From NCBI GenBank assembly GCA_965539935.1, contig CBETVX010000028.1, positions 1 through 38,620 on the forward strand: a stretch of 38,620 nt of DNA. Direction: 5' to 3'. A program made the position numbers and the translations under genes. A model generated the notes under the pieces. It was not told the origin of the DNA. It saw only the letters and a program-made list of their open reading frames with translations, and ran no database searches. Each line of letters opens with the position of its first letter. Position 1 is the first letter of the stretch. Of this stretch, positions 7,081 to 15,937 are shown one piece after another. The stretch is from CBETVX01 sp965539935. Lineage in GTDB: Bacteria > Bacillota > Clostridia > Peptostreptococcales > Caminicellaceae.

Positions 7081-7713
7081 ATGCATAAAGGTTTATTATT
7101 AGTAATATGTGGCCCTTCAGGGGTTGGTAAAGGAACAGTTTGTAAAGAACTTTTAAAAGAAATGCCTGAATTAAATCTATCTATTTCTGCAACTACTAGA
7201 GAGCAAAGAAGAGGTGAAGTAGATGGAGTTAATTATTTTTTCATTAGAAAAAGTGAATTTCAAGAAATGATAAAAAACAATGATTTTTTTGAGTATGCAG
7301 AGGTATATGACAATTTATATGGAACTCCAAAAAAATATGTATTAGAACAGTTGAATAAAGGCAATGATGTAATACTAGAGATAGATATTCAAGGTGCTAT
7401 GCAAGTAAAAAAAGAGTACCCTGATGGTATCTTTATTTTTCTATTACCTCCTAGCATGAAAGAACTTAGAAATCGTATTGTTGGGAGAGCAACGGATTCA
7501 GATGAAAGTATAAGAAAAAGGCTAAAATGTGCCTATAATGAAATCGATTATATTAAAGAATTTGATTATTATGTTATTAATGATGATTTAAAAAAAGCTG
7601 TTAAAAATCTTCAATCTATTATCATATCTGAAAAATGCCGTGTTACTGAAATGGTTGAAGAATTAATTAAGAAATATAAGGAGGAAAATAACGATGTTAG
7701 AACCACCTATTAG
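7081..7713 (+). CDS. gmk: Guanylate kinase
   Basis: This 210-residue enzyme converts GMP to GDP with ATP. The P-loop GPSGVGKGT lies at residues 11-19; the GMP-binding region contains SATTREQRRGEVDGVNYFF and the EYAEVYDNLYGTP segment; EIDIQGAMQVK and the lid-region RIVGRATDSDESIRKRL follow. These are complete for the family. The ATG at 7081 has AAAGGAG upstream. Its last 20 bases overlap rpoZ, so the two are translationally coupled. Confidence 0.96.
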   Translation: MHKGLLLVICGPSGVGKGTVCKELLKEMPELNLSISATTREQRRGEVDGVNYFFIRKSEFQEMIKNNDFFEYAEVYDNLYGTPKKYVLEQLNKGNDVILEIDIQGAMQVKKEYPDGIFIFLLPPSMKELRNRIVGRATDSDESIRKRLKCAYNEIDYIKEFDYYVINDDLKKAVKNLQSIIISEKCRVTEMVEELIKKYKEENNDVRTTY

Positions 7714-7894
7714 TGAATTATTAAAAAAAGCAGACAGTAGATATACATTAGTAATAGCTACAGCAAAAAGAGCAAGACAATTAATTGATGGTAGTGAAAA
7801 GCTGACAGATAAAGAATCAAATAAGCCAGTTACTATCGCTACTAATGAATTATATGAAAGTAAAGTTAATTTCAAAAAAATAGATATAGAATAA
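7694..7894 (+). CDS. rpoZ: RNA polymerase omega subunit
   Basis: A 66-residue omega subunit with the conserved ISELLKKADSRYTLVIATAKRARQL stretch, where RYTLV and the AKRARQL helix contact the beta-prime subunit. The shorter C-terminal part, NKPVTIATNELYESKV, fits Bacillota omega. The ATG is inside the 3' end of gmk with AAGGAGG about ten bases before it. The gmk-rpoZ-coaBC-priA order is standard in this phylum. Confidence 0.95.
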   Translation: MLEPPISELLKKADSRYTLVIATAKRARQLIDGSEKLTDKESNKPVTIATNELYESKVNFKKIDIE

Positions 7895-7912
7895 TACTGG
7901 TGAGGGGTCTTT

Positions 7913-9118
7913 ATGCTATCTAATAAAAATATTGTAATAGGGGTAACAGGTGGAATTGCAGCCTATAAAGCATTAGATATTGTTAGCAGACTAAAAAAAT
8001 TGGGAGCTAATATTAATGTTATTATGACAAAATCAGCTTTAGAATTTGTAAAACCACTATCATTTCAATCCCTTTCACAAAACTATGTTATTAAAGATAT
8101 GTTCGATGAACCTAAAACCTGGGATGTGGAACATATATCTTTGGCCCAAAAGGCAGATTTATTTTTAATTGCACCTGCTACGGCAAATATTATTGGAAAG
8201 ATTTCAAATGGTGTTGCTGATGATATGTTGTCTACAACAGTAATGGCAACAAAAGCACCAGTGATAATTGCTCCTGCTATGAATACAAATATGTATGAAA
8301 ATCCTATAATGCAGTCTAACATTGATAAATTAAAAGATTTAGGATATTTATTCATTGACCCTGAACAAGGTAGATTAGCTTGTGGAGATTATGGGAAAGG
8401 AAAATTAGCTGATCCCGAATATATAGTTAATGAAATTGTAGACTTTTTCAATAAGGAAAAGGACAAAAGTCTTAAGGGTAAAAAGGTAATAGTCACTGCT
8501 GGACCTACTCGTGAACCAATAGATCCTGTAAGGTTTATTACTAATCATTCATCGGGAAAAATGGGATACTGTATAGCAGAAGAAGCCAAAAAAAGAGGTG
8601 CTGATGTTATACTTATATCTGGACCCACAAATATAAAAAAACCTGAAAATATAAAAGTGATTAATATTATAACTGCACGAGATATGTATAATGCAGTATT
8701 TAAACATTTTGAAGAGGCTGATATTATAATAAAGGCTGCTGCTGTTTCAGATTATAGACCTAAGACTATTTCTAATCAAAAAATTAAAAAGAGTGATAGT
8801 GATTTTAGTATACACCTTGAGAGAAATCCTGATATACTATACGAATTAGGAAAAAATAAAGGCAACAAAATTTTAGTTGGCTTTGCGGCTGAAACAGAAA
8901 ATATTAAAGATAATGCTACTTTAAAAATTAATAAAAAAAATCTAGATATGATTATTGCAAATGATTTAACTAATGAAAATGCTGGTTTCTGTGTGGATAC
9001 AAATGTAATAAGTATTATAGACAGATTAGGAAATATCGAAGATTATGATAGCATGTCAAAAACTGATGTTGCAAAAATAATATTAGATAAAATATGTGAT
9101 TTATTAGATAAGGAGTAG
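7913..9118 (+). CDS. coaBC: Bifunctional phosphopantothenoylcysteine decarboxylase / phosphopantothenate-cysteine ligase
   Basis: This 401-residue fusion catalyses two consecutive steps of coenzyme A synthesis. The N-terminal flavin-dependent CoaC domain (about 1-180) shows GVTGGIAAYKA, the catalytic H74 in DVEHISLA, PAMNTNMYENP and the GRLACGDYG substrate-clamp cysteine. The C-terminal CoaB domain (about 185-401) shows VTAGPTREPIDPVRFITNHSSGKMG, KAAAVSDYRP and the KKNLDMIIAND dimer region. A later coenzyme A enzyme, CoaD, is also in this window. The Shine-Dalgarno is GGTGAGGGG, and a strong terminator ends the yicC-to-coaBC unit. Confidence 0.95.
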   Translation: MLSNKNIVIGVTGGIAAYKALDIVSRLKKLGANINVIMTKSALEFVKPLSFQSLSQNYVIKDMFDEPKTWDVEHISLAQKADLFLIAPATANIIGKISNGVADDMLSTTVMATKAPVIIAPAMNTNMYENPIMQSNIDKLKDLGYLFIDPEQGRLACGDYGKGKLADPEYIVNEIVDFFNKEKDKSLKGKKVIVTAGPTREPIDPVRFITNHSSGKMGYCIAEEAKKRGADVILISGPTNIKKPENIKVINIITARDMYNAVFKHFEEADIIIKAAAVSDYRPKTISNQKIKKSDSDFSIHLERNPDILYELGKNKGNKILVGFAAETENIKDNATLKINKKNLDMIIANDLTNENAGFCVDTNVISIIDRLGNIEDYDSMSKTDVAKIILDKICDLLDKE

Positions 9119-9134
9119 GTAGCCCTACTCCTTA
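9109..9134 (+). terminator. Terminator after coaBC
   Basis: Eleven-base perfect arms TAAGGAGTAGG and CCTACTCCTTA with a four-base loop overlap the coaBC stop; TTTATAATATTTTTG follows. Confidence 0.85.
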
Positions 9135-9181
9135 TTTATAATATTTTTGATTTAGCAGATTCCCAGTAGGGAGGATTACAA

Positions 9182-11653
9182 ATGAATGAAAAAAAATATT
9201 GTAATGTAGTTGTAAATACCAAAAATAGAAATACTGATTTGCTATATACATATCATATACCTCAAAAGTTTATAAATAAATTAAGAATTGGATCAAAGGT
9301 TATTGTTCCTTTTGGGTTAGGGAGTAAATTGCTTGAAGGTTTTATTTTTGAACTGCTAGATGAGAGTCCATACAATAATGTGAAAGATGTTTTTGCAGTT
9401 CTGAATGAAGAAGTTTCCCTTACTAAAAAACAAATTGACCTTTGTAAATGGTTAAGAAAAGAATATTTATGTACCTATTATGATGGAATTTCATGCTTAA
9501 TACCTACAGGTACTACCCTTAGCAAAAGAAAAGTATATAGCATAAATACTAAAATATACATCGATAGAGAGAAACTAACAGAAGACCAGCTTAAAATTAT
9601 AGAACTATTTAAGAATAACAAAACAATGACATTAAGTAGTTTTAAAAAAATAATGACTAATGACATTAAAAAAGAATTTAATAAGCTCTTAAAAGAAAAA
9701 TATATATTAGAACATGAAGAATTTTATAATTATGTTAAAACAAAATACAAAAAAATTGTAGGGTTAAATATTGATAATTGTGACTTTAATAATATCTCTA
9801 ATATCATACCTCCAAATGCCAATAAACAAAAAATAATTTTAAATTATTTAAAAGCTAATGGAACTATTGAGTTATCAAAACTAATAAACGAAACTAAAGT
9901 ATCCCGTTATTCTATCAATAGTTTAAAGGATAAAGGACTAATAAAAATAGAAAATATTCAAGAATTTAGGGATCCATTTAACTCTAAAACAATAATTAGA
10001 GATAGCAAAAAGAAATTAAATTCAGAACAAGAAAAAGCTTATTACTCTATAAAAAGTTATCTAGATAAGAATATATTTAAAACTTTTTTACTACATGGTG
10101 TTACTGGAAGTGGTAAAACAGAAGTATATATGAATTTAGTTGAAGATCAGATTACTAAAGGAAAACAAACCATAATTTTAGTTCCAGAAATATCATTAAC
10201 TCCTCAAATAGTAAATAAGTTCATCTCAAGATTTGGAAAAAAGGTAGCTGTTTTTCATAGTAAGCTGTCCCTAGGAGAGAGATATGATCAATGGAGAAAA
10301 GTTAAAAATAATGAAATTTCTATAGTTATCGGTGCTCGGTCTGCTATTTTTGCTCCTTGTAATAATCTTGGATTAATAATAATAGATGAGGAACATGAAT
10401 CTACCTATAAATCTGACACTAACCCTAAGTATCATACTATAGAAGTAGCTAAATATATATGTGAACAAAATAATGCTGTACTTCTATTAGGAACTGCAAC
10501 TCCATCAATAGAAAGTTACTATAAATCTTTAAATGGAGAATATGAACTATTAAAATTAAACAAAAGATTTAATAAAAATCCTCTTCCTAAAGTAGAAATA
10601 GTAGATATGCGAGTAGAATTAAAAGAAGGTAATAAAAGTATATTTAGTAGAAAATTATATAATTCCATTAAAAAAAATCTAGAATCAAAAAAGCAAATAA
10701 TACTTTTTTTAAATCGCAGAGGTCATTCTACATTTATATCTTGCCGTAATTGTGGCTATATTCTCAAGTGTAACAATTGTGATATCTCATTAACTTTACA
10801 TCAATTAAATAATGTGGCAAAATGTCATTATTGTGGTTTTTCTACTGATATACCAAGGATATGTCCAGAATGTGGTAGCAACTATATTAAATACTTTGGA
10901 ATAGGAACTGAGAAAGTAGAAGAACAAGTAAAAAAATACTTTCCTAATTCCAGAGTAAAGCGATTAGATCTAGATACAACTTCAAAAAAAGGTGAACTTG
11001 AAAGAATAATAAATTCCTTTGAAAAAAGAGAAATTGACATTTTAATTGGAACCCAAATGGTTACTAAGGGTTTAGATTTTCCCTTTGTAACCTTAGTTGG
11101 AGTATTGTCAGCAGATACTATTATAAATCTTCCAGACTATAGATCAAATGAAAGAACTTTTCAACTATTGACTCAAGTTGCAGGGAGAGCAGGTAGACAT
11201 GATTTTTCAGGTGAAGTTGTAGTTCAAACTTATAATCCTGAAAATTATGCTGTATTAGCAGCTAAAGACCATGATTATATAGATTTTTATAAAAAAGAGA
11301 TAGATATTCGAAGAGAATTTAGTTACCCTCCATTTTATAAGATGATTAATTTAATAATCTATGGTAAAAACGAACAAAGTGTTATACAATCCTCTTACAA
11401 ATTATTTAACAAATTAAAAAAACAAATATATAATAATAATAAAGAAAAAAATATATTCATATTGGGGCCTAATCCAGCAATTCATAGCAAAATTAAAGGT
11501 AATTTTCGATGGCAGATAATTATAAAGTATAATAGTATTGACCATGAAAAATTAAAGATTATAATTAATGATGTATGTAATAAAGATAGAAAAGATATAA
11601 TCAAAGATAATGTTAAACTGTCCTATGATTTAAATCCCTACAATATTTTTTAA
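9182..11653 (+). CDS. priA: Primosomal replication restart helicase PriA
   Basis: A full-length 823-residue PriA, a 3'-5' superfamily 2 helicase that recognises stalled forks and reloads the replicative helicase. The N-terminal DNA-binding domain is followed by a winged-helix region, then the Walker A GVTGSGKTE near residues 306-314, the Walker B DEEHESTYKSD near 406, and GTATPS. The zinc-binding insertion (about 520-565) contains CRNCGYILKCNNCD, CHYCG and CPECGSNY, and the helicase motif QVAGRAGRHDFSGEV comes later. The ATG follows GGGAGGATTACAA. The gene is fifteen bases from def, so it probably heads the next operon. Confidence 0.96.
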   Translation: MNEKKYCNVVVNTKNRNTDLLYTYHIPQKFINKLRIGSKVIVPFGLGSKLLEGFIFELLDESPYNNVKDVFAVLNEEVSLTKKQIDLCKWLRKEYLCTYYDGISCLIPTGTTLSKRKVYSINTKIYIDREKLTEDQLKIIELFKNNKTMTLSSFKKIMTNDIKKEFNKLLKEKYILEHEEFYNYVKTKYKKIVGLNIDNCDFNNISNIIPPNANKQKIILNYLKANGTIELSKLINETKVSRYSINSLKDKGLIKIENIQEFRDPFNSKTIIRDSKKKLNSEQEKAYYSIKSYLDKNIFKTFLLHGVTGSGKTEVYMNLVEDQITKGKQTIILVPEISLTPQIVNKFISRFGKKVAVFHSKLSLGERYDQWRKVKNNEISIVIGARSAIFAPCNNLGLIIIDEEHESTYKSDTNPKYHTIEVAKYICEQNNAVLLLGTATPSIESYYKSLNGEYELLKLNKRFNKNPLPKVEIVDMRVELKEGNKSIFSRKLYNSIKKNLESKKQIILFLNRRGHSTFISCRNCGYILKCNNCDISLTLHQLNNVAKCHYCGFSTDIPRICPECGSNYIKYFGIGTEKVEEQVKKYFPNSRVKRLDLDTTSKKGELERIINSFEKREIDILIGTQMVTKGLDFPFVTLVGVLSADTIINLPDYRSNERTFQLLTQVAGRAGRHDFSGEVVVQTYNPENYAVLAAKDHDYIDFYKKEIDIRREFSYPPFYKMINLIIYGKNEQSVIQSSYKLFNKLKKQIYNNNKEKNIFILGPNPAIHSKIKGNFRWQIIIKYNSIDHEKLKIIINDVCNKDRKDIIKDNVKLSYDLNPYNIF

Positions 11654-11667
11654 TTAGGAGGTTAATT

Positions 11668-12111
11668 ATGGCTATAAGAAATATTAGAAAAGAAAATGAT
11701 CCTGTACTTAGAAAAAAATCTAAAACGGTAGAAAAAATAGATTCAAAAATAATTGAGTTAATAAATGATATGTTAGAAACAATGTATGCAGCTGATGGTG
11801 TTGGATTAGCTGCTCCTCAGGTAGGAATACTTAAGAGAATTATAGTAATAGATATTGGAGATGGACCTATTATATTAATAAATCCTGAAATAATAGACCA
11901 TAAAGGAAAACAAATAGAAACTGAAGGTTGTTTAAGTATACCAGGAATTTCAGGAAGTGTGGAAAGACCACAATTCGTGAGAGTTAAGGGGTTAAATGAA
12001 AACAGTAAAGAAATCATAATTGAAGGTGAAGACCTTTTAGCAAGAGCTTTGTGTCATGAAATAGACCATTTAAATGGAGTATTATTTATTGATAAAGTTA
12101 TAGAGGAGTAG
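11668..12111 (+). CDS. def: Peptide deformylase
   Basis: This 147-residue metalloenzyme removes the formyl group from nascent N-terminal fMet. All three family motifs are present: GVGLAAPQ (44-51), EGCLS (86-90, C88 a metal ligand), and HEIDH (130-134, both His metal ligands and E131 catalytic). The ATG follows TTAGGAGG. It is followed nine bases later by fmt, whose product adds the group Def removes, the usual pairing. Confidence 0.96.
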   Translation: MAIRNIRKENDPVLRKKSKTVEKIDSKIIELINDMLETMYAADGVGLAAPQVGILKRIIVIDIGDGPIILINPEIIDHKGKQIETEGCLSIPGISGSVERPQFVRVKGLNENSKEIIIEGEDLLARALCHEIDHLNGVLFIDKVIEE

Positions 12112-12120
12112 GTGGTAAGT

Positions 12121-13053
12121 ATGAAAATTTTATTTATGGGAACACCAGATTTTGCTGTTCCCTGTTTAGAAGAGTTATATAAATCTAATCATGAAGTATG
12201 TGCTGTAGTAACTCAACCTGATAAACCAAAGGGAAGAGGTAAAAAAGTTCTACCTCCTCCTATTAAAACAAAAGCATTAGAATTTGGTTTAGAAGTACAT
12301 CAACCTAAAAAAGTAAAAGAAAAAGAGTTTATTGATAAAATTAGTAAATTGAGTCCTGATTGTATTGTAGTGGTGGCCTATGGACAGATATTATCAAAGG
12401 ATATCCTAAATATACCTCCAAAGGGATGTATAAATGTCCATGCTTCTTTATTACCTAAATATAGGGGAGCAGCTCCAATAAATTGGGCTATAATTAATGG
12501 CGAAAAAGAAACTGGTATTACAACAATGTATATGAATGAAGGCTTAGATACTGGGGACATGATTCTCAAGGATAAAGTTGAGATTACCGATGATATGAAT
12601 GCAGGAAATCTACACGATAAATTATCTTTAATGGGAGCAAATTTATTAATAGAAACATTAGATTTAATTGATCAAGGTAAAGCACCTAGAACACCACAAG
12701 ATGATTCTAAAAGCTGTTATGCAAAAATGTTAAGAAAGGAAATGGGACTTATTAACTGGGATACTTGTGCAAATGAGATACATAATTTAATCAGGGGTTT
12801 AAACCCTTGGCCAGTTGCTTATACTATGTACAAGAATAAAAAACTTAAAATATGGGAAAGTGAAGTTATAGATGAAGAATGCACTGGTATTCCAGGGGAA
12901 ATTCTTAAAGTAAATAGAAATGGAATCTATGTATCTACTAAAAGTAAGCTGTTGTTAATAAAAGAAATACAATTTCCTAATAATAGAAAAATGAAGGTAG
13001 ATGAATATATAAGAGGAAATAGTATTAAAATTGGACAAGTGTTAGGGGATTAA
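12121..13053 (+). CDS. fmt: Methionyl-tRNA formyltransferase
   Basis: A 310-residue enzyme that formylates initiator Met-tRNA using 10-formyl-THF. It starts MKILFMGTPDFAVP. The active-site residues N105 and H107 are in INVHASLLPKYRGAAPI, and D143 in GLDTGDM. A C-terminal OB-fold begins about residue 205. A GTG at 12112 is in frame, but the ATG at 12121 follows AGGTGG and gives the normal family start. The ATG of the next gene lies two bases after its stop codon. Confidence 0.96.
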   Translation: MKILFMGTPDFAVPCLEELYKSNHEVCAVVTQPDKPKGRGKKVLPPPIKTKALEFGLEVHQPKKVKEKEFIDKISKLSPDCIVVVAYGQILSKDILNIPPKGCINVHASLLPKYRGAAPINWAIINGEKETGITTMYMNEGLDTGDMILKDKVEITDDMNAGNLHDKLSLMGANLLIETLDLIDQGKAPRTPQDDSKSCYAKMLRKEMGLINWDTCANEIHNLIRGLNPWPVAYTMYKNKKLKIWESEVIDEECTGIPGEILKVNRNGIYVSTKSKLLLIKEIQFPNNRKMKVDEYIRGNSIKIGQVLGD

Positions 13054-13054
13054 A

Positions 13055-13819
13055 ATGCAAAAAATTTTACTAAACAATGATAAAAATTTGTTTGTTAACT
13101 TAATGACAATTATAATTATAATTTTTATACTTATAGCTTTAAGCTTTTATTTTCTATTGATATATACAGGATTAGGAGCTTATAAATTAATCATATCTGT
13201 CATGACAGCCTTAGCTTTACTTGTTGGTATATATTTATTGGTTTTGGCATGGCTGATAAATAGGCTCTTAAACAACAAAAATATTCATCCAATTTTTTTA
13301 CAATTAGTTCACAAATCAATAAGGGTAATGTACCCTATAATGATTTCTTTAGCTAAAGCTATTAAGATTGAAAAAAACTCTATTAGAAGAGTTTTCTCAC
13401 AAGTAAATAATAAAATTGTAAAGTTAAATGGTATAAAAGTAAAACCTGAGGAACTATTAATTATTACTCCCCATTGCTTACAACAAGTAAAATGCAAACA
13501 TAAAGTTACGGGAAGTATTTATAATTGTAAAAAATGTGGCGCCTGCGATATAAGTGATTTAATTGACCTTTGTGATAAATATAAAGTGACTTTTGAAGTC
13601 GTTACAGGTGGAACTTTAGCTAGAAAGACTATAAAGGATTATAAACCTAAGGGCATTATTGCAGTAGCATGTGAAAGAGATTTAATCCATGGAATGCTTG
13701 ATGTTGAACATATCCCTGTATTAGGAATTACCAACAAAAGGCCTGAAGGTCCATGTAAAAATACACTTGTTGATATTGATGAAGTGGAAAAAGCTATAAA
13801 AACTTTTATAGGGAGGTAA
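13055..13819 (+). CDS. DUF116 domain membrane protein with cysteine cluster
   Basis: A 254-residue protein with two N-terminal transmembrane helices (about 14-38 and 44-69). A soluble DUF116 domain follows, rich in cysteines: C141, C147, C158, C161, C164 and C173, including NCKKCGACD, and later VACERD and GPCKNT. The spacing suggests a metal or iron-sulfur site, but no ligand is proven and the family function is unknown. The ATG begins one base after the fmt stop (TAAAATG), so the gene is translationally coupled. The fmt-DUF116-yugP-rsmB arrangement is common in clostridia, which suggests a link with translation or the envelope without defining it. Confidence 0.85.
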   Translation: MQKILLNNDKNLFVNLMTIIIIIFILIALSFYFLLIYTGLGAYKLIISVMTALALLVGIYLLVLAWLINRLLNNKNIHPIFLQLVHKSIRVMYPIMISLAKAIKIEKNSIRRVFSQVNNKIVKLNGIKVKPEELLIITPHCLQQVKCKHKVTGSIYNCKKCGACDISDLIDLCDKYKVTFEVVTGGTLARKTIKDYKPKGIIAVACERDLIHGMLDVEHIPVLGITNKRPEGPCKNTLVDIDEVEKAIKTFIGR

Positions 13820-13823
13820 TAAA

Positions 13824-14492
13824 ATGTCTGGATTTATATTTTTAATTCCTGCAATGCTGTTTGCTTTTTATGCACAAAACAAGGTAAAAAGTACATTTAA
13901 TAAATATCTGAGGGTTTCAAGTATTAGGGGATATACTGGAAGTCAGATTGCTAGGACCATTCTTGATAGGAACGGATTAAGGAATGTAAGTATTGAACAT
14001 ATAAATGGATATTTGACTGACCATTATGACCCAAGGAAAAAAGTTTTAAGATTATCAAGTAATGTATACAATAGTTCTTCAATTGCAGCCATAAGTGTTG
14101 CTGCCCATGAAGCAGGTCATGCTATACAGCATGCAAAGGGTTATGTCCCATTATCAATTAGAAATCAAATTGCACCTATAGCATCCTTTGCTAATCAGCT
14201 TGTTTGGCCATTGGTATTTGCAGGTTTTATATTTCAATATGTAAATTTAATTGATATTGGAATATTATTTTATTTAGCTACAATTGCATTTCATATTGTT
14301 ACTCTTCCTGTTGAGTTTAATGCTAGTTCTAGAGCCCTAGATCAGCTGACTGAAAATGGACTAATTTCATCTCAAGAAATTAATGGTTCAAAATCAGTTT
14401 TAGATGCTGCAGCTCTTACTTATGTGGCTGCTACAGCAGTCTCTATTGCACAACTTCTACGATTGTTAGCACTAAGAGGTAGAAGAGATTAA
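13824..14492 (+). CDS. Membrane zinc metallopeptidase, YugP family
   Basis: A 222-residue integral membrane protein with the HEXXH zinc motif HEAGH at 95-99. An N-terminal helix (about 3-18) precedes it, and further hydrophobic helices lie at about 120-140, 142-162 and 195-215. It matches the neutral zinc metallopeptidase family (YugP type), whose substrates are unknown. The start ATG follows GGGAGG, which overlaps the end of the DUF116 gene. The closeness of the two membrane proteins suggests they work on a common process. Confidence 0.87.
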   Translation: MSGFIFLIPAMLFAFYAQNKVKSTFNKYLRVSSIRGYTGSQIARTILDRNGLRNVSIEHINGYLTDHYDPRKKVLRLSSNVYNSSSIAAISVAAHEAGHAIQHAKGYVPLSIRNQIAPIASFANQLVWPLVFAGFIFQYVNLIDIGILFYLATIAFHIVTLPVEFNASSRALDQLTENGLISSQEINGSKSVLDAAALTYVAATAVSIAQLLRLLALRGRRD

Positions 14493-14519
14493 AACAACTT
14501 ATCTTTCTGGAGGTTATTA

Positions 14520-15869
14520 ATGAACAATATAAATCCAAGAAAAGCTGCTTTAAAAATACTAATTGACATAGACGAAAACAAATCCTATTCAAATATCTTA
14601 TTAAACAGTTTTTATAAGAATAATAATATAGATTCTAGAGATAAGAGATTTATTACACAACTTGTTTACGGGGTTTTAGAAAACAAGTTATATTTAGATT
14701 ATGTTATTTCAATTTTTTCAAAAACAAAGATAAATAAAATAAATAAAGAGATACTGAACATTTTAAGATTGGGAATTTATCAAATTTTATTTTTGAATAA
14801 AATTCCAGAATCTGCAGCAGTAAATGAATCTGTTAAATTAGCCAAGAAAAACAACTATAGATTTTCAGGATTTGTAAATGGAATTTTAAGAAATGTTATT
14901 CGTAATATAGAAAAAACTAAAATAACTAATGCTTTGATTAATAAAGATCCAAAAAAATATTTGTCTATAAAATATTCCCATCCCCAATGGTTAGTAGAAA
15001 AGTGGATAGATGATTATGGAGTGACTTTTACTGAGGAATTACTAGAGGTTAATAACAGTATTCCTAGTTTAACAATTAGAACAAATACACTAAAAATAAC
15101 TAGGGATGATTTAATAAGTAAGTTAAAAAGCGAAAATGTAAAATGTACAAAGGGACACTATGTTCCAGAATCAATCATAATTGAAGACTCACCTAATAAT
15201 ATTGAAGAACTTAGTGCTTATAAAGAAGGTTTATTTCAAGTTCAAGATGAAAGTTCTATGTTAGTAGGTCATATACTTGACCCAAAAGCAGGTGAATTTA
15301 TAATTGATGTATGTAGTGCTCCTGGTGGTAAGTCTACACATTTTGCTCAGCTAATGAATAACAAAGGTAGCATATTGTCTAGAGATATATATGAGCATAA
15401 ACTTGAACTTATTAACCAAAATGCAAATAGACTAGGGATCAATATTATTAAAACCGAAAGGTATGATGCAGAAAAATTAGATAAATCATTAATTAGTAGT
15501 TCAGATAAAGTTTTAGTTGACGCTCCCTGTTCTGGATTTGGTATAATAAGAAGAAAACCAGAAATAAAATATCATAAAAATCCAGAAGATATTACTAATT
15601 TAACATTGCTACAACTACGTATATTAAATAATTCTGCCAAGTACGTTAAAATAGGTGGAGAATTAGTTTATAGTACATGTACAATACAAAATGAAGAGAA
15701 TATTGGAGTTATGAATAGTTTCTTAGAACAAAACAATAATTTTAAGTTATTGGATTTAAGTAGTAAAATAAATATAGATATAAATTTAAAAAATAAATTT
15801 TTACAACTATATCCAAATATCAATGGAATAGACGGTTTCTTTATATGTAAGTTTAGACGAGTAAAATAG
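14520..15869 (+). CDS. rsmB: 16S rRNA (cytosine-967 C5) methyltransferase RsmB
   Basis: A 449-residue enzyme with an N-terminal NusB-like RNA-binding domain (about 1-140) and a C-terminal SAM-dependent methyltransferase. The SAM loop is DVCSAPGGKSTHFAQ, the motif IV cysteine C337 is in DAPCSGFG, and the motif VI nucleophile C387 is in YSTCTIQNEEN. It methylates C967 of 16S rRNA (E. coli numbering). ATG at 14520 follows TGGAGG. In most relatives rlmN follows directly; here a 68-base gap leads straight to the phosphatase gene. Confidence 0.94.
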   Translation: MNNINPRKAALKILIDIDENKSYSNILLNSFYKNNNIDSRDKRFITQLVYGVLENKLYLDYVISIFSKTKINKINKEILNILRLGIYQILFLNKIPESAAVNESVKLAKKNNYRFSGFVNGILRNVIRNIEKTKITNALINKDPKKYLSIKYSHPQWLVEKWIDDYGVTFTEELLEVNNSIPSLTIRTNTLKITRDDLISKLKSENVKCTKGHYVPESIIIEDSPNNIEELSAYKEGLFQVQDESSMLVGHILDPKAGEFIIDVCSAPGGKSTHFAQLMNNKGSILSRDIYEHKLELINQNANRLGINIIKTERYDAEKLDKSLISSSDKVLVDAPCSGFGIIRRKPEIKYHKNPEDITNLTLLQLRILNNSAKYVKIGGELVYSTCTIQNEENIGVMNSFLEQNNNFKLLDLSSKINIDINLKNKFLQLYPNINGIDGFFICKFRRVK

Positions 15870-15890
15870 AGCCAGTTTATAATACTGGCT
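15870..15890 (+). promoter_or_regulatory. Inverted repeat around a TATAAT box before prpC
   Basis: Perfect seven-base arms AGCCAGT and ACTGGCT flank the seven bases TTATAAT, directly after the rsmB stop. The TATAAT (15878-15883) could be a -10, with TTAGAC 19 bases before it. The arms could then be an operator, or RNA could fold into a hairpin. There is no T-run after it, so it is not a typical terminator. Confidence 0.4.
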
Positions 15891-15937
15891 AGGCTTATGA
15901 TACCAATATTCTTTAATTGAAGTTTTGAGGTGATTAA

